In this document: positions 32,564 through 43,315 of the stretch, in pieces | Layout of the letters: each line of letters begins with the position of its first letter | How positions within the stretch are numbered: the stretch's first letter is position 1 | Program-made: the position numbers and the translations under genes | Notes under the pieces: model-generated | The model's database searches: none | What the model was told of the DNA's origin: nothing | Seen by the model: the letters and a program-made list of their open reading frames with translations, nothing else | Assembly: GCA_030323885.1 (NCBI GenBank) | Contig: CM059198.1 | Span: forward strand, 60,600,917-60,664,916 | Reading direction: 5' to 3' | Origin: Branchipolynoe longqiensis | Taxonomy: Eukaryota > Annelida > Polychaeta > Phyllodocida > Polynoidae | DNA: 64,000 bases

Positions 32564-34082
32564 AGCCCCAGTTATACAAACCCGGACGAGCCCCGGTGTA
32601 GCAGGAAATCGCAAACCCTGTAAATCGCAAACCCCCACTTGTGATTTCCTAGGAAATCGCAAACCCCCATGCCATATATGGGCATGGGGGGTTTGCGATT
32701 TCCTAGGAAATCGCATATCCCCCCTGGAGATCGCAAACCCCCCATTCGGCGGCGGCGGCGATTTGTTTACTTTACGTTCGTCGAATTTAGGGTTAAATTG
32801 GTCAAATTTCACTTATTTGGTTACCAATTTAACCCTAAATTCGAAGCGTTATTAAGGCTACCGCCGCATTGGCGGCGATATTACTAGTTATATTTTCGAA
32901 TCGACGAACGTAAAGTAAACAAATCGCCGCCGCCGCCTGTGTCGATACTACTAGGTGTGGGTATCCACTGGTGGTGCTGCCACCTGACGGTTTGTGTATG
33001 TACTAAGGCATGCCATCTTGGATGGTGCATGCTGGGAATAAACTACTCTAACCCAGCTATACAAGGTGTGCAGTGATCTTTTCACCGCCAGTATGGAACG
33101 CTGCGGCGATTTGTTTACATTACGTTCAGCGATTAATATCGCCGCCAATGCGGCGGTAGTCTTAATAACGCTTCGAATTTAGGGTTAATTTAATGAAATT
33201 TCACGATTTGAGTATATAATTCTGTTAAATATGGTCGCATTGAATAGATTTGGCCCGAATCGGTCCCAAAACACAGGGGGGTTTGCGATTTCCAGGGGGG
33301 GTTTGTGATTTCCTAGTAAATCGCAAACCGCGGGGTGTGCAATTTCCAGGGGTTTGCGATTTACTGCCACACCGGATGTGTTAGCCGGACCACCCCTGGA
33401 CCATGCCCCGGGACTGTCCCAGACAGCCCCGGCTAAAATCGCTATTTTGGTCGTTTTGGGGCTCGCAGTCAGACCTACACAGTCTAGCCCCCCGGTCTAG
33501 CCGGACCACCCTCGGACTACCCGGTGGATCCACAGAGTAGTCATGGATCAGTCCTGGACTTGAAGTGGACTCGCTCCTGCTATATATATATACAACGGGG
33601 CTCATCCTGGACTGATCTGTGGTAAACTGGGCTATCCGTGGCGATCCGTGGCTGATCCGTGCTCATCTAGGCAGTCCGGGAGTGGTCCATGGCTACATTG
33701 GGACTAGTCCGGGGCTGGTCTGGGTTAAACCATGGCTAAAGTGTGGCTCATCCGGGTTAAAAAACGCCTGGACAGCCCCAGACTGGCCCGAATGCTACAC
33801 GGACTACCCCCGGTCCACCCCCGGATTACACCCAGATGTTCCCGGACGATTCCGGATCGAGCCCGGATCGCAATATTCCCCGGATCGCAATATTCCCCGG
33901 ATCGCAATATTCCCCGGATCGCCCTGGATGTTTTAAACATCTTAAAACATCCGAGGATCACCAAGGATCACCAAGAACCAGTCATGGGATGAGCCACGGA
34001 TCACGCCGGCTCACCACGGACCAGGCCGGATCACGGTCCGGGGCTCGTCCGGCCCCTGATCCGGGGAGGTGTGACTGGGGCT
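32564..34082. mobile_element. Outer inverted-repeat element (AGCCCCAGT ... ACTGGGGCT) with nested insert
   Basis: Left AGCCCCAGTTATACAAACCC + GGACGAGCCCC; right GGCTCGTCC ... GTGTGACTGGGGCT. The interior right part is a chain of short GGATCG/CCGGATCGCAATATTCC units (33860-33930). It is interrupted at 32594-33375 by a second element. Flanks are AT-rich. Confidence 0.75.
32594..33375. mobile_element. Inner inverted-repeat element (CCGGTGTAGCAGGAAATCGC)
   Basis: Left CCGGTGTAGCAGGAAATCGC; right GCGATTTACTGCCACACCGG. It is built from many direct and inverted GGAAATCGCAAACCCC units. At 32750-32937 it contains another near-palindrome: GGCGGCGGCGGCGATTTGTT ... AACAAATCGCCGCCGCCGCC with AAAGTAAACAAATCG arms. 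A truncated relative is at 43316-43880. Confidence 0.75.
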
Positions 34083-34666
34083 TATATAAATAAATAATAT
34101 GAGAATGACAATAATAATAATAATAATAAATATGTGGCTGAAAAAAGAGACACAAAGAATGCTCTGGGCTCAACTAGAAAGGGAAGAAAGTGGTCGTCAG
34201 CAAAAAACGCGGAAATCAAGCCGAGATTATTACACCGATGGCGAATGTTTGTGAAAATGGGGATCTCCTCCCATAGACTTAGCACTATCAGGGAATCACT
34301 GAAAAATGACGGAAGTCAAGTAGTCTTGTCGTGACTATATTATCGCCCATACCTAACTCGTTCTTGTTTGGGTTTTATGTTCTAGCAAAATCTAAGTTCA
34401 TATAAGAATGGGATTTAAACTACCCAACCGTTGTCATCTACATTCAGATTTTTTTTAGAATTTTGTTTAACGTTAATGGGTCAATCAATCAATCATTAGT
34501 TCCGTCCTCTAGTCGAGGGTTGGATGCAATGGTTCTCCACTTGTCCCGATGGTGTGCTGTTCTGATAGACTGTTAATGGGTAAAGATACACAAAATCGCG
34601 GAATTCCGCGAAATAGCGGAGATCTTTCATCCCTGAAGACTAGATTGAAGACACGGATAGGCTTAC

Positions 34667-34797
34667 CTGCGGTCGGGTAGAAGGTAAAGTTTGCAGTATG
34701 GGTTTCTGGTTTGACCGTTGTCGCGTGGTGTCAAATCAACAGCACCCATCACCGTGACGATGAGCTGGTAGCCGGCCTGGTCGTAGTACATCTTAAC
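34667..34797 (-). CDS. RIM: RIM C2A domain, first exon
   Basis: Acceptor CTTGCAG at 34798-34800, donor CGCAG|GTAAGC at 34667/34666; 131 nt. It encodes VKMYYDQAGYQLIVTVMGAV, DLTPRDNGQTRNPYCKLYLL and PDR, aligning with IKLWFDKVGHQLIVTILGAK, then NPYVKIYFLPDR, of vertebrate RIM. It follows the exon ending ...LCGKLQ in phase 0. A second AG 15 nt upstream (TTGTAG|ACGGTACGC...) would add Thr-Val-Arg-Leu-Gln in frame; the nearer site gives the family's spacing. Confidence 0.95.
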
Positions 34798-34904
34798 CTG
34801 CAAGCGTACCGTCTACAACCAATCATTATTGACACCATTCTAAGCTCGAGTCGCTAAAAGGAGGCCGAGCATTGGACAGGAGGGACACAAGCTTAGGGGC
34901 GAAG

Positions 34905-35060
34905 ACATATACCAGCAGTGGAGTGGGGAAGACCAGTCGTCTGTGACTGGGATTTCCCCTTGCTTGGGACAACTAATGTTCCAAAAAAAAAAGAAAAAAG
35001 AGAGACAAACAAGTGTTCACACTTCCTGTCTACCATTCGCTATATCGCTATATAGAGGGA
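34905..35060 (+). mobile_element. SINE-3 tail fragment (tail Y)
   Basis: CAGCAGTGGAGTGGGGAAGA ... CTTGGGACAACTAATG, then GAGAGACAAACAAGTGTTCA and CTTCCTGTCTACCATTCGCT. Identical layout to 51365-51510. The last part matches a LINE 3' end at 49485-49560. Confidence 0.8.
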
Positions 35061-35448
35061 GTGCACGTGACGTCATTACTTAGCAATCAGCCGTCAGCGG
35101 GGTGCGATCATGGATTACGAGCACTCTCCCTAGCCATGTTTTGAATGCATGCAGATGCAGAGTTTTCTTGTGTTATGGGAGGTTCTGGGCAGTTTACCTC
35201 CAATGTGTTTACTTACAGCACTTTAGCAACAACTTCTGAGGCCAAACTGCTCAAAACAGTGACAAATAAACCAACAAATCAGTAAATAAGCACAGTGTAG
35301 GCAGTTGCACGCCTTCTGTATGTCATCCAATATGGCCACTGAAAGTTGTCTTGTGACGTCATTACACCTCCTCTATTGTGTTGTGTTTTGTTGTGCTGTG
35401 TTCGGACGAGCGGTACGCCAATCAATGTTTGCGTCTGCACACGTTGCT

Positions 35449-36147
35449 TGGTTGTTGGAGTTTTACATCCTGGCAACATCTAAGGTCATATCAGGATGGG
35501 TACCTACGTGTGAGAGTGCACACTCATGGCCAATTTTATTGTGCTGCCCCACTGGAATATCAGGGTGCTGGTGTGGCGGTTTAAAACCTCAGTGTGTTTA
35601 GATTCTACGCTCGGGGTTCTGCGCATGCGTCAATGGCTTATGTGCATGCGCGTATCCGATTAACATGACTCGGGCGACTCGGGTCACCCGAGTTGCTAGA
35701 AATTCAAATAGAACACCACGAGTGGAGTTAACAAAAACACGTCCCTTGTGCAAAAAGTTTAACCCTCCTCTTGGCTGGGGTTGGCTAGGAGCGATGACGT
35801 CACATTTGTGCATCAAAAAGTTGCTAGGGTCACCCGAGTTGATTAATCGAATACACGGAAATGCCGTTTGATTTTGACGCAAGTGCAGAACCCCGGGCGT
35901 AGAATCTAAACACACTTGAGATTTTAAACTGCCACACTGACACCATGACCTGGTATTCCACTCAGTCACATTATCCTGACACCGAGCTAACCAGTCCTTG
36001 CCCTATCCTATTAATGCCAAGCGACAGGCTAGGAAGTGACAAGTATCAATTTTATAAGTCATTGGTTTGACTCGACCTGGAACCGAACTCGCGATCTCTC
36101 GCACGCGAGGCCCGCGCTCTACTGATTCGGCCGCCGCGCCCGGGCGA
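35449..36147 (-). mobile_element. SINE-1 split by a MITE
   Basis: The tail half is 35449-35570 (GTTGGAGTTTTACATCCTGG ... TATCAGGGTGCTG). The remaining body and tRNA-like head are 35938-36147 (ACACCATGACCTGGTATTCC ... CGGCCGCCGCGCCCGGGC). The break falls where other copies read CAG(G/C)CTGCCAGCACCATG, so the inner element inserted after the SINE. Confidence 0.9.
35571..35937. mobile_element. MITE-like element GTGTGGCGGTTTAAAA with ~52-bp inverted repeats
   Basis: Left GTGTGGCGGTTTAAAACCTC, right GATTTTAAACTGCCACAC. Inverted homology continues through GTTTAGATTCTACGC and GGGTTCTGC. Flanked by TG on both sides (35569-35570, 35938-35939). It starts with the same GTG(T)GGCGGTTT as the 8983-9470 element. 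A decayed copy lies at 720-1200. Confidence 0.9.
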
Positions 36148-36312
36148 AGACGCATTGTGTTGCGCTGTGTTGGGAGGAGCGGTACGCCAATCAACGTCTG
36201 CGCTCAGACATTACGGTTATCCGTCACTGATGAACTGGCCCCAGGCCTGGGGAGCACCAGTTTCTTCTGTGTTATCAGCACTGACTAGTTCCCAGTCGTC
36301 GCCACAGGATGG

Positions 36313-36400
36313 TGGCGTTAGTGTGCGCGTGTGTGCGTGTGTGTATGTGTGCATGTATGTATGTATGTATGTGTCGGTCTGTATATATGTATGTATCAGG
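36313..36400. repeat. (TG)n/(TATG)n microsatellite
   Basis: GTGTGCG-type run passing into GTATGTATGTATG. Confidence 0.9.
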
Positions 36401-36719
36401 CATGTGATTGGGTGCAGGAAAAAAAACCCGCGGAATTTTGGTTTTGGCAGCCAGAAAAAAAAAGGGATTTCGGTTAAAACCAGGAAAATCACATGCATGT
36501 TGTATGTATGTAATTATGTATGTGTATATATATATAGTGATAAAAATAAGCTTCTTTTTTTTACTTGTCCATACAAGTCTGGTGTGACTTTCACTTGTCC
36601 GTCTAATTTTGCACTTGACCACAGTGCTTGTCCTCATGTCATATTCCATTGTTCCTGTCACCTGTTTTCATACAAGTGTATGAATAACTGCATTCCTGTT
36701 CACGGCCAGAACACCAGTG

Positions 36720-36999
36720 CAGGGTCCGTACAGATGTGAAGATATGGACTTTGAGGCTATTTCAAGGCTTTTGAAGGCTGTTTTCGATAGGAATTCAGAC
36801 GAGTATTGCCATTTTATTGTGTGTAGGTATGTCTGCATGTATATATGTATATAATGTTATGTCGAATGGTGATTTCAGACTAATTTAGATCAATGGGGAC
36901 AGTTTAATGGAATTATAGGCTTTTCAAGACTAATTACCCAAAATAGGTTTAATTCAAGGCTTTTCAAGGCCTTGAAATGGAGAAAATGAAGTTCAAGAC
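36720..36999. mobile_element. MITE-like element, AGGGTCCGTAC type (right end lost)
   Basis: Left CAGGGTCCGTACAGATGTGA and interior TTCAAGGCTTTTCAAGGC as in the 48036 copy. The right inverted end is missing. A TATGTATG run (about 36826-36852) interrupts the interior. Confidence 0.7.
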
Positions 37000-37089
37000 T
37001 GCTAATGTCTTGAATATATTTAGATGAATAAAACAAATGATCAAATAATTGTTTTTAAAGAAGAAAAAAAGGCGCGGACAGTTTTGAAC

Positions 37090-37413
37090 AGTTAAAGGCT
37101 ACATTCCTTACACTCGGTATGTGGCATGCGAATGCGAATGCGGCAAAAAATCGGAAAGCATCTAAGTCAATGGGGGTAATTCCTTACATGCGAATGCGAA
37201 TGCGAATGCAAATGCAAATGCGGCAATTGAATCGGTCCATGTAGCCATCAGCGCGGCATGTGAATGCGAATGCTGCTGCGTTTGCCATAGAAGACAGTGT
37301 TAGAGAAACCTGACACTATGTGTGGGTGTGGGTGAAAGGACCCAACCTGTACGCATGCCGCATGCTGCATGCCGCATTCGCATGCCACATACCACATGTA
37401 AGGAATCCTAGCT
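37090..37413. mobile_element. MITE-like element, ATTCCTTACA ends with GAATGCG motifs
   Basis: Left GGCTACATTCCTTACACTCG + GTATGTGGCATGCGAATG; right GCATTCGCATGCCACATACC + ACATGTAAGGAATCCTAGC. Interior chain of GCGAATGCGAATGC. No coding capacity. Confidence 0.85.
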
Positions 37414-37503
37414 TTAGTCATAGCTCTGTTTCTGACTCCCGCTCCTCCCTCCATCCCTCCCCCTACCCCTCACTTCCCGATTAACGTTCCCCGGGCGAGG
37501 TCT

Positions 37504-38167
37504 TAAGCCGTGTTCACACACACAACTTTAGGCTGAACTAGATAAGGCGAACTAGATGAGGCGAACCAGTGTCGTGTCCACACACGGAGCGGTTTAAGGC
37601 GGAAATAGATATCTGCGCATGAGCAAGTCCATACTAACCAGCGCCAGTTTCGGTTAGTCGACGTCGCCACGAGAGAGTGTGGGTTCGACCTAGATATGTC
37701 TGGACTGAATCGTATTGGTTTGGAACAGTCAAAACTTCTGCTGGGCAGTGAAAACCTTAAAATAAATCATGAAAAAAATATATGCGCACCTCTTGTTTGT
37801 TTGTTGTTGTTTTACGTCCTAGCAACATCTAAGGTCATATCAGGACGGCACGCACCTCTAGCAGGTTCATAGACCAAATTATATAATATGTGCTTTTGAT
37901 CGACCGGAAAGTCAACAAACTCAGGTCTCAACTGCGCATGCGTGTGACGTCCTCAATCCGCCTCATCTAAGCCTCTACCGTTCACACTAGTAACTTGGAC
38001 CGACTTAAGCTAGTTTGGTTCATCTGGACTACCTCGCGACGTGGTTTACTTGAAGCGAACTAGATGAGGCGACTTAGCCTTAAGTCGCCTCAGCGTAGCG
38101 TCCACACGGCGACTTAGATGAGGCGAATTAGTTGAGGCGACTTAACACCCGTGTGTGAACACGGCTT
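37504..38167. mobile_element. MITE-like element, AAGCCGTGTTCACAC ends, carrying a SINE-1 tail
   Basis: Left AAGCCGTGTTCACACACACA, right GTGTGTGAACACGGCTT. The interior is rich in GGCGAACTAGATGAGGCGA. A SINE-1 3' tail (37795-37849: TTGTTTTACGTCCTAGCAAC ... TCAGGACGG) is inserted within. Shares an interior block with 24171-24723. Confidence 0.85.
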
Positions 38168-38212
38168 ATTAGGGTCACGGCGAGTTCACCCGCCCACGCC
38201 TACCCTCCCCCG

Positions 38213-38272
38213 ATGTGTGTGCGTGTGCGTGTGCGTGTGCGTGTGCGTGTGCGTGCGTGTGGGTGCGTGTGT
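38213..38272. repeat. (GTGTGC)n microsatellite
   Basis: TGTGCG hexanucleotide run of about 60 bp, just right of the 37504-38167 element. Confidence 0.95.
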
Positions 38273-38646
38273 AGACACTCTAATTGGTGTTTGCCCTGAT
38301 GGTTTTCAAACATCCGCCTGTGAGGTTCAAATCAGTGCACATTCACCATTAATCACGTGGGGCAACACTGGGTAGAATGCACCAATAAGAGAGACAAAAA
38401 GGCACTGCCACAGTCATAGCCACACAAAGGGTGGCGTCATAAGATAACACTAGTAAAAGTCACATCTGGACAAGTTATGTCGAGAGAAAAGCAGTCTGTA
38501 GAAGTCACAGGGGATAAAAGTGGATAGAGAAAATGCTCCGAAATATAGCGTGAGAAATGAGAGGAAGTCCAGGGGGGGGGGGGGGGGAGAATCCACCTAG
38601 CTATTAGTAGTAGGTATTACTATAGTATTAGAGAAACTGAGACAAA

Positions 38647-38977
38647 GATTTGTTTTATTTAACGACGCCTCCAGGGCACATTGATTTTTATAATCGGCTA
38701 TTGGGACGTCAAGCATATGGTCATTCTGACTATATGTATTTGGAGGAAACCCACTGCTACCACATAGGCTACTCTTTCCGATAAGCAGCAAGGGGTCTTT
38801 TATATGCACTTTCCCACAGACAGGACAGCACATACCACAGACTTTGATGAACCACTTATGGACCACTGATTGGAATAGAAAATAACCCAAACTACAAATG
38901 TGTCCACTGAGCAGGATCGATCGGATGACCCACACCTTCACAGGTGGACACTCTATCGCCTGAGCTACATCCCGCTC
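38647..38977 (-). mobile_element. SINE-2 copy
   Basis: Same limits as the other two SINE-2 copies: GTTTTATTTAACGACGCC at left, CTGAGCTACATCCCGCTCC at right (complement of the tRNA-like head). Confidence 0.85.
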
Positions 38978-39082
38978 CAGAAACTGAGACGAAGTCTAGT
39001 GAACAGAATCCGAGCAATGAGCAGTTGTCCCAGCACAATTTGTGCCAGTGCATTATAAGCCTCATTTTTGTATGGAAAAAAG

Positions 39083-39369
39083 GTTGGTTGGTTGTTGGGA
39101 GTTTAAGTCTTGGCAACATCTAAGGTCATATCAGGACGAGTACTGACTTCAATCAACCAATCAATAGAATACAGCTATAATAGGCCTTGGACCTGTTAGC
39201 CGCTCTTAATTAATAGAAATGGAGAAAGTTCTTCAGATGTAGTGGATCGTAGCAACTGTCACTGGCTCCAAGATATATGTAATGCTTGACCAGTATGCAT
39301 CCAGTCGGGACTTGTGACAGTGCGCGCTCATGGCGACTTTATAGTGCTGCCCCACTGGGAAATAAGGCG
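39083..39369 (-). mobile_element. SINE-1 tail and mid-body pieces separated by unrelated DNA
   Basis: Tail 39083-39147 (GTTGGGAGTTTAAGTCTTGG ... GGACGAGTACTGAC) and mid-body 39306-39369 (GGGACTTGTGACAGTGCGCG ... CACTGGGAAATAAGGCG). The ~158 bp between them is unrelated, so this is probably one interrupted copy. Confidence 0.65.
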
Positions 39370-39432
39370 TAGGGAGGAAGGTGAAATGCGTTTGTTGTGT
39401 GTGTGAGTGTGTGTGTGCGCTGCAGTTCTTAC

Positions 39433-39560
39433 CTGGAGTTTCCCACATAGTTGAGGGGAGTGTGGGCGTATTCTCGTCGTGCCGGGCGACCCTGGAGACG
39501 TGATGGTCACGCTTGGCCGCTTCAACCGGCTCACCTGAGAAGGCGGTTCATGTTCGTAAC
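39433..39560 (-). CDS. RIM: RIM exon just upstream of C2A
   Basis: Acceptor GTCCGCAG at 39561-39563, donor CTCCAG|GTAAGA at 39433/39432; 128 nt. The leading GT completes Gly with the G left by the 49340-49371 exon; it ends in phase 0. It encodes YEHEPPSQVSRLKRPSVTIT and SPGSPGTTRIRPHSPQLCGKLQ, matching MDRPSISVTSPMSPG ... PQFLSGQLS in vertebrate RIM, which leads into C2A. Confidence 0.92.
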
Positions 39561-39584
39561 CTGCGGACGGCAATACACAAACAT

Positions 39585-39938
39585 GGTTGGTTGTTGGAGT
39601 TTTACGTCCTGGCAACATCTAAGCTCATGTCAGGATGGGTACCGACATGTGACAGTGCACACTCATGGCGGCTTTATAGTGCTGCCTCATTGGGAGACCA
39701 GGCCACCAGTACTATGACCTGATATCCCACTCACGTCACATAATCCTGACACTCAGCCAACTAGTCCTTGCCCTATCCTAATAATGCTGAGCGCCATGCT
39801 AGGAAGCAACACGTATCAATTTTAAGTCATTGGTTGGATGTGACCAGGGTTCGAACCCGTGGGTTCGAATCCCACGATCTACCAAAACGGGAGACAGACG
39901 CTCAACTCCTCCCGTCTCATTGGCCATCCCATCTGGTA
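39585..39938 (-). mobile_element. SINE-1 copy with duplicated B-box region
   Basis: Tail GTTGGAGTTTTACGTCCTGG, full body, and head with a small tandem duplication (GGGTTCGAACCCGTGGGTTC) around the B-box. Begins 24 bp from the RIM exon acceptor. Confidence 0.85.
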
Positions 39939-40473
39939 CGGAAACACGAGGAACAACGTTACTGCTAATGCCAAATCACCACCATAAAACACAACTAATA
40001 AAGAGCAAATATTACTTTATGGTATATGGGAAGTCATTGAATACCATGCGTTATAATTTTAATAAAAGTGTAACTAGCATCTGAAAATCAGAGAATACAC
40101 TTGGGTATATGTCATTAGCTACACAGAATAAAATAATCATATCTATAAAAAAAACCACTGAGTTCCAATTTGGAAGTTCACACGTTCTAAAGACTAATTC
40201 CAAAGTCATTATCTTATTGTGAAGTCATTTCTTCCTTGAATAAAACATACAGGTTTGAAAATATAAATACAGTCCCACCGGGTATGGAAGTTAGTAGAAA
40301 ATTAAGGTTTTCCGATTGCGTGAAATTTTGATTCATGATTCTCACATGTCCACCATATGAAAAGGATTTACATTTAATAGTCAAACATCTATAGGTGCAA
40401 GATAGGACTCTAGATACAACATTTACACACATACAAATACATGTACATATATACACATATAAATGTGTATATA

Positions 40474-40732
40474 ATGAGACTGTCTCAAAAGGTGCTAAGC
40501 AATATGAGACAAAACTTTGTCCATAGTAACGATCAACACATTATCTACTTATGCATTTGCTCAGGATAAACTGATTTGTTTTTTACATGGTGTTTCATAA
40601 TCCCAATAGATTACATATTGATTTGAAGCAATTGTCCTTGTGTTTTCAGTGTAACCGTTTCTGTGCTGTTTTGTGTCAATCATTACTATGGACAAAAAAC
40701 CTAAGAGCTAGCACCTTTTGAGACAGGCTCAT
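40474..40732. mobile_element. MITE-like element, TGAG(A)CTGTCTCAAAAGGTGC ends
   Basis: Left ATGAGACTGTCTCAAAAGGT, right ACCTTTTGAGACAGGCTCAT. Subterminal inverted TTGTCCATAGTAA pair. 259 bp, no coding capacity. 40740-41147 holds nothing else recognisable. Confidence 0.85.
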
Positions 40733-41147
40733 ATATGAAGGTACATATATATACACGTATATGTATATATACACATATACATAATATGTGTGTGTTTGAG
40801 ATGCAACAGAAAGTACCGATAACCTACAATTTGTCTACTTTTTCTTTTTTTTTGCTTTCTTTGGGTTTCTAGAACTTTGAGGTTTCAGCTAGTCTCAGTC
40901 AATCGGAACAGCTTAATAAAATGTCCACTCTTGTCATTTACACTAAGATAGATGGATCCAATCATCTTATCTCAACTTATGATAGTAAGTTTCATCAATG
41001 CCGGTAAGATAGCAATGCCTCCTTTAGATTAAATCAGATTTATGCAATATGAGTTAAACTAAAGGAGGCATTGTACCGTACCCCCATCATATATATACAT
41101 AATTAAAAGCTATGCAACATGTGCACATATCTCTCCGTGTTATTACC

Positions 41148-41502
41148 TTAAAGCTGCATAGTCCGATGAAGCATCAAATTTTAAAATCAAAAACATTCAC
41201 CTAGATTTTATTCTACATAACTAACTTAGATATTGGTGCACTTATTAACCATTTGTTGCCACATAGAAGGCCATACTGAGTCAATTTAACAGAACCTGTT
41301 ACTGCATACGCCTAGGGTGTTAGAGTTTTGGCAAGCTTGCCAAAATCAATTTAGGATGTTTGTACTTCAAATATCTCAAAAGTTAGCCATTCAAAATGAA
41401 AGTTACTTCAAACTAACGTAAGGTAGGCTATAACAACCAATTAAATATAGTTATCTCAGAAAAATGGCAGAAATTCAAAACCATCGGACTATGCAACTTT
41501 AA
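41148..41502. mobile_element. MITE-A, best-preserved copy
   Basis: Left TTAAAGCTGCATAGTCCGAT, right ATCGGACTATGCAACTTTAA; 355 bp. Central near-palindrome TTGGCAAGCTTGCCAAAA. Useful as the reference for the other five copies. Confidence 0.9.
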
Positions 41503-42139
41503 GACACATTTAGTCACATTGCAAATTGAATCCATTAACAACTTATTTTCTTTTTCTAAAAGTTTAGTAATAATTATCCAATAAAACTGGTTATTTAAAG
41601 AATGGAGGCACAAAAACCGACAAACCCATTTTAGATGTTCTCTGTAAAATAGAATTTGTTATTGTGCTTTACAAGTAATGTCTATCAATTTCATGGTGGG
41701 CAATGCCTTATATAGCAGATGTGTTAGTTTCTGTGGAAAAACAGATTTGATTATATTGGAATGATGGCAGCTTCAGCTTAAAGTCGCCGGTTATACCTCA
41801 CCCAGATACAAACGAATCCAGCATCAAAAGCTCTCCAAACATACCTTTGCTTAGTTTGTTCAGTTCATGCCATTGAACAGGTGGGAGGAGAGTTGAGGTC
41901 TGTGATGTATGAATGACATCATAGGTGGGATTCCCTCATCACATTACCTAGAGGGGTTCCCCACACACAGGGGAAGCCATGGCAACCACCAAGATGGCAG
42001 CCACAGAAAGCTCTCAATTCAACTTTTAAAGTCTATTAATCTACATGATTTAATCAATTATTCACACAAAAAGTAGCTGGTTATGATAAATAAACACTTG
42101 AACTTATATTTATCATTTTAGATTGCAATTTCTACCATT

Positions 42140-43052
42140 TCTTTTCTCTATATGGTTGGCGCTGACCTATTCAATGTCGCACACTTCAGAGCGAAGACCA
42201 AGACTACTCAGATACTGGTGAGAGAGCTACTATTCGCAGATGACAGTGCACTGGTTGCCCACTCTGCTGAAGAGACCCAGAAAATAGTGGACGCTTTCTC
42301 CGATGCATCAAAGAAGTTTGGCCTGAAAATTAACATCAAGAAGACGGAGGTGCTGTACCAACCCAACTCTACAAGAACCCGAGAGGAGGAGATCATGGTT
42401 GACGGAAACAAGCTGAACTCTGTTCCGGAATTCACCTATCTCGGAAGCACTATATCAAGTGATGGACGCATTGATGCTGAGATACAGAGGAGGATGGCCA
42501 AGGCTAGCGCATCTTTCGGCCGACTACGCCAGAGACTCTGGAACAACCACCATGTGTCCATTCGGGTCAAAGGTAAGATCTACCGCGCAATCGTGCTATC
42601 CACCCTACTATACGGAGGCGAGGCCTGGACAGTTTACAGACAGCAGGTGAAAAAGCTGCATGCCTTCATGATGCGACATCTGCGTTCAATCATGAGGCTA
42701 ACCTGGAAGGACAAAGTGACGAATAAGGAAATACTCGAACGGATGGGGCTGCCCTCTATGGAAGATCTTCTGATCAAAAAGAATCTCCTGTGGACTGGAC
42801 ACCTCATGAGGATGTCATCAGACAGGCTACCAAAGCAGATCCTCTATTCTCAACTGTCTTCTGGCTACAGAAAGAGAGGGCGCCCCCGTCTCCGGTTCAA
42901 AGATACCATCAAGAGAAACCTGAAGCTGAGAGACATTAAGACCGACTCATGGACGCAACTCTCACAGCAGAGAGCTAAATGGAGAGCGGCAGTCAAGTAA
43001 TGAAAGCAGTCTTTGTCACATCGCGACCGACAGCATGATGATGATGATGATG
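42140..43052 (+). mobile_element. 5'-truncated LINE: C-terminal part of reverse transcriptase
   Basis: Open frame of 282 codons (ATG 42152, stop 42998-43000) homologous to non-LTR retrotransposon ORF2. It has a FADD box (LLFADDSALVAHSAEE), then GLKINIKKTEVL and YLGSTISSDGRIDAEI, then a C-terminal module with LWTGHLMRM and GRPRLRFKD. Such proteins are often auto-annotated as endonuclease-reverse transcriptase or craniofacial development protein 2-like. The endonuclease and the finger/palm start are missing, so it is dead on its own. The 3' end is TGAAAGCAGTCTTTGTC ... then (ATG)n. The ATG is probably just the first Met after the truncation. Orientation is opposite to RIM. Confidence 0.9.
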
Positions 43053-43315
43053 GTTGTCTAAAAGTGTCAGTGCTGCTGGACTAAATAAAACACCACAGAA
43101 GCAAGCAATGTGAGCACTCTACCCCCACATATGTAGTTGCATAAACTGGCAAATGTATGCTTGGAGAGCATTTGTCGGAGTAAGGGTAGTGTATCAGCGA
43201 CCTATATCTGGTTCCTTTAAACCTTGCAATCATGGTTTCATTTCGATACAAATGGAATTTCTTGGTATTTGCACCTGAACTCTTCATATGCAACCGTAGT
43301 ATCGCAAATGAGACC

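Noticed and set aside
42152..43000. Functional host gene (craniofacial-development-protein-like)
   Set aside because: The FADD box and flanking blocks show it is the C-terminal part of a LINE reverse transcriptase, truncated at its 5' side, with two more 3' fragments of the same family in the window.
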